Assembly: GCA_002477945.1 (NCBI GenBank)
Contig: DLLF01000014.1
Coordinates: 40,877-71,774, forward strand
Length of the DNA: 30,898 nt
Direction of reading: 5' to 3'
From: Bacteroidales bacterium UBA7569
GTDB taxonomy: Bacteria > Bacteroidota > Bacteroidia > Bacteroidales > Paludibacteraceae
The stretch's first letter is position 1, and each line of letters begins with the position of its first letter. The notes beneath the pieces were generated by a model, which was given only the letters and a program-made list of their open reading frames with translations, did no database searches and was not told the DNA's origin. Made by a program: the position numbers and the translations under genes. Positions 30,047 to 30,898 of the stretch are shown here, piece by piece.

Positions 30047-30460
30047 TCAACGTTCCTTTTTGAGGTCGTTGTAGATGGTGGTGCGGACGAAGGTGTTGAG
30101 TTGGTGGTAGGTTTTGCGGAGGGGAGATGCAGGGTCTGCGGGGTCGGTGTGCTCGGGGTGCGTGAGTTGGGCTTGGAAACGCTGCTCCCAATAGGCACGG
30201 CGAGGAGAATCGGGGGCTATCTCGGCAGTAGTACGGCGGCTTGCCTCGGCAAACAAGTCAAGATGACGCTGTTCGGCAGGCGTGGGCGGGTTCTTCTTAC
30301 GGTCGCGTGGATTGGCTACGATATACGCCTCCTGCGGTCCCGTAGCAATAACCTTGCCGCGCTCGTCACGGTATTGCTTGCAACGGAAAACGGTTTCTCC
30401 TTTCTTGGAGATTTTGCCTTTGAGGCTCTCTACAGGGTCTATTAAATTCGCTTTGCTCAT
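30047..30460 (-). CDS. Small protein of unknown family, member 3
   Basis: A 137-aa basic protein, function unknown. The N-terminus M-S-K-A-N-L-I-D-P-V-E-S-L-K-G-K-I-S aligns directly with member 2 at 20939, which is why the ATG at 30460 is preferred over 30502 (the upstream 14 codons cover a GCGGC/GCCGC hairpin and spacer-like sequence). A basic, proline-containing middle (P-R-D-R-K-K-N-P-P-T-P) is followed by L-D-L-F-A-E-A-S-R-R-T, R-A-Y-W-E-Q-R-F-Q-A-Q-L and a C-terminal helix Y-H-Q-L-N-T-F-V-R-T-T-I-Y. The promoter upstream overlaps palindromic element B. It precedes the right-hand glycan operon on the same strand. Confidence 0.78.
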   Translation of the reverse strand: MSKANLIDPVESLKGKISKKGETVFRCKQYRDERGKVIATGPQEAYIVANPRDRKKNPPTPAEQRHLDLFAEASRRTTAEIAPDSPRRAYWEQRFQAQLTHPEHTDPADPASPLRKTYHQLNTFVRTTIYNDLKKER

Positions 30461-30540
30461 AATGTTGGCGGCAGAGCCGCGATAATGGTTCGCTTCGCTC
30501 ACGTTAGTGGCTGCGCGTTGGTGGTTATACGATAGTGCTA

Positions 30541-30571
30541 CAAAGATACAAATTATTTCTTGTAATCCAAA
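30541..30571 (-). promoter_or_regulatory. Promoter of small protein 3 and possibly the right-hand glycan operon
   Basis: On the minus strand TTTG (30568-30571), 19 nt, TATCTTTG (30541-30548) is a perfect consensus. The -33 element is part of the outer arm of palindromic element B, so anything binding that palindrome would touch the promoter. The predicted leader is about 75 nt and contains a 5-bp hairpin just before the ATG at 30460. Confidence 0.78.
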
Positions 30572-30636
30572 ATATCCGTATGATTTTTCGGAATATATCC
30601 AAAAAGTCAGTAGGAAAATTCGGATTTGAAGCCGTT
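30562..30636 (+). repeat. Flanking palindromic element, copy B
   Basis: This is the second copy of the element at 21401-21476, in the same orientation; the first 36 positions differ at two bases, and the rest is more diverged. The inner stem is TTTTCGGA with TCCAAAAA (one mismatch). It lies upstream of the small protein gene, whereas copy A lies beyond the end of the glycan operon. Confidence 0.75.
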
Positions 30637-30675
30637 GGCAAGTGGTTTCCTATCCATGAATGGCATTGGGGCTCT

Positions 30676-30708
30676 CCATTAAAGACCATATAAAGGACTA
30701 TTAAAAAC
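30676..30708. repeat. Degenerate 11-bp-period repeat
   Basis: CCATTAAAGAC, CATATAAAGGA and CTATTAAAAAC in register, similar in character to the ATTAAA repeats at 3999-4020, followed by AACGGG and CCGTTAATTAACC words. Confidence 0.5.
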
Positions 30709-30848
30709 ATTAACGGGTATGGGGTTCCGTTAATTAACCTTTCATTTGCGTTCTTTTTCTACTCCAGACATACTCGTTAAATGACAAAGTAGAAATTCTC
30801 CTTTACTGACTATTAATCCGGTTTATATGGTACATTCATTCGACAGAT

Positions 30849-30898
30849 ATACGGCATACATACGGCACAGTATCGGGAATCACCTACTAATCACCTAC
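30849..30898. repeat. 11-bp-period repeats running off the window end
   Basis: ATACGGCATAC/ATACGGCACAG (30849-30870) is followed in register by AATCACCTACT/AATCACCTAC (30878-30898), cut by the window end. The last unit resembles the complement of the GGTGATTC units at 20371-20436. No gene is seen in 30637-30898. Confidence 0.65.

Noticed and set aside
30461..30502. Longer start for small protein 3 at 30502
   Set aside because: Alignment with the protein at 20939 places the start at 30460; the extra codons cover a short hairpin and spacer-like sequence.

Overview
The window looks like a chromosome segment from a Bacteroidales bacterium (Prevotella/Bacteroides-type; species not determinable by eye). 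The evidence is a BspA-like leucine-rich surface protein, Bacteroidetes-style promoters (TTG or TTTG, 19-20 nt, then TAnnTTTG) at several gene starts, a tRNA without an encoded CCA end, and glycosyltransferases of types typical of that order. Most of the window is a surface-polysaccharide (capsule or O-antigen) locus, nearly all on the minus strand and packed with ATGA stop/start overlaps.

Layout, left to right. 1-2.5 kb: 3' part of a plus-strand BspA-like LRR protein, ending at a strong hairpin. 2.8-5.6 kb: family-4 glycosyltransferase, hexapeptide acetyltransferase and GDP-L-fucose synthase (fcl), all minus. 5.7-9.4 kb: a two-gene DNA-processing unit (an SF1/UvrD helicase with an embedded nuclease-like segment and C-terminal zinc clusters, then an orphan RecQ-type RQC protein) directly behind a tRNA-Ala(CGC). 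9.4-9.8 kb: hairpin-rich spacer. 9.8-12.2 kb: gmd and an AAA/DUF4143 ATPase. 12.4-18.9 kb: an operon read leftwards (small antitoxin-like protein, zeta-toxin-like kinase, GT2, acyltransferase-3, GT4, Wzy-like polymerase, GT2). 19.1-21.3 kb: the plus-strand island, with a coiled-coil protein and two small paralogous proteins. 21.4-30.0 kb: a second glycan operon (GT2, wecD, wecE, GT4, nucleotidyltransferase, four more glycosyltransferases). 30.0-30.9 kb: a third member of the small-protein family and a repeat-rich spacer.

Together gmd and fcl give GDP-L-fucose, and wecE and wecD give dTDP-Fuc4NAc. About nine glycosyltransferases, two acyltransferases and a polymerase would assemble and decorate a repeat unit. 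No flippase, chain-length regulator, initiating phosphosugar transferase, rmlA/rmlB or GDP-mannose genes are present, so these must lie elsewhere.

The less ordinary content is: (i) small palindromic or repetitive elements inserted in frame inside glycosyltransferase genes, (ii) a REP-like hairpin pair with covarying stem bases, (iii) several unrelated intergenic arrays that share an 11-bp period, (iv) a family of three small proteins of unknown function next to an approximately 76-bp element whose two direct copies bracket the 21.4-30.6 kb operon, and (v) the tRNA-abutting helicase/RQC pair that separates gmd from fcl.
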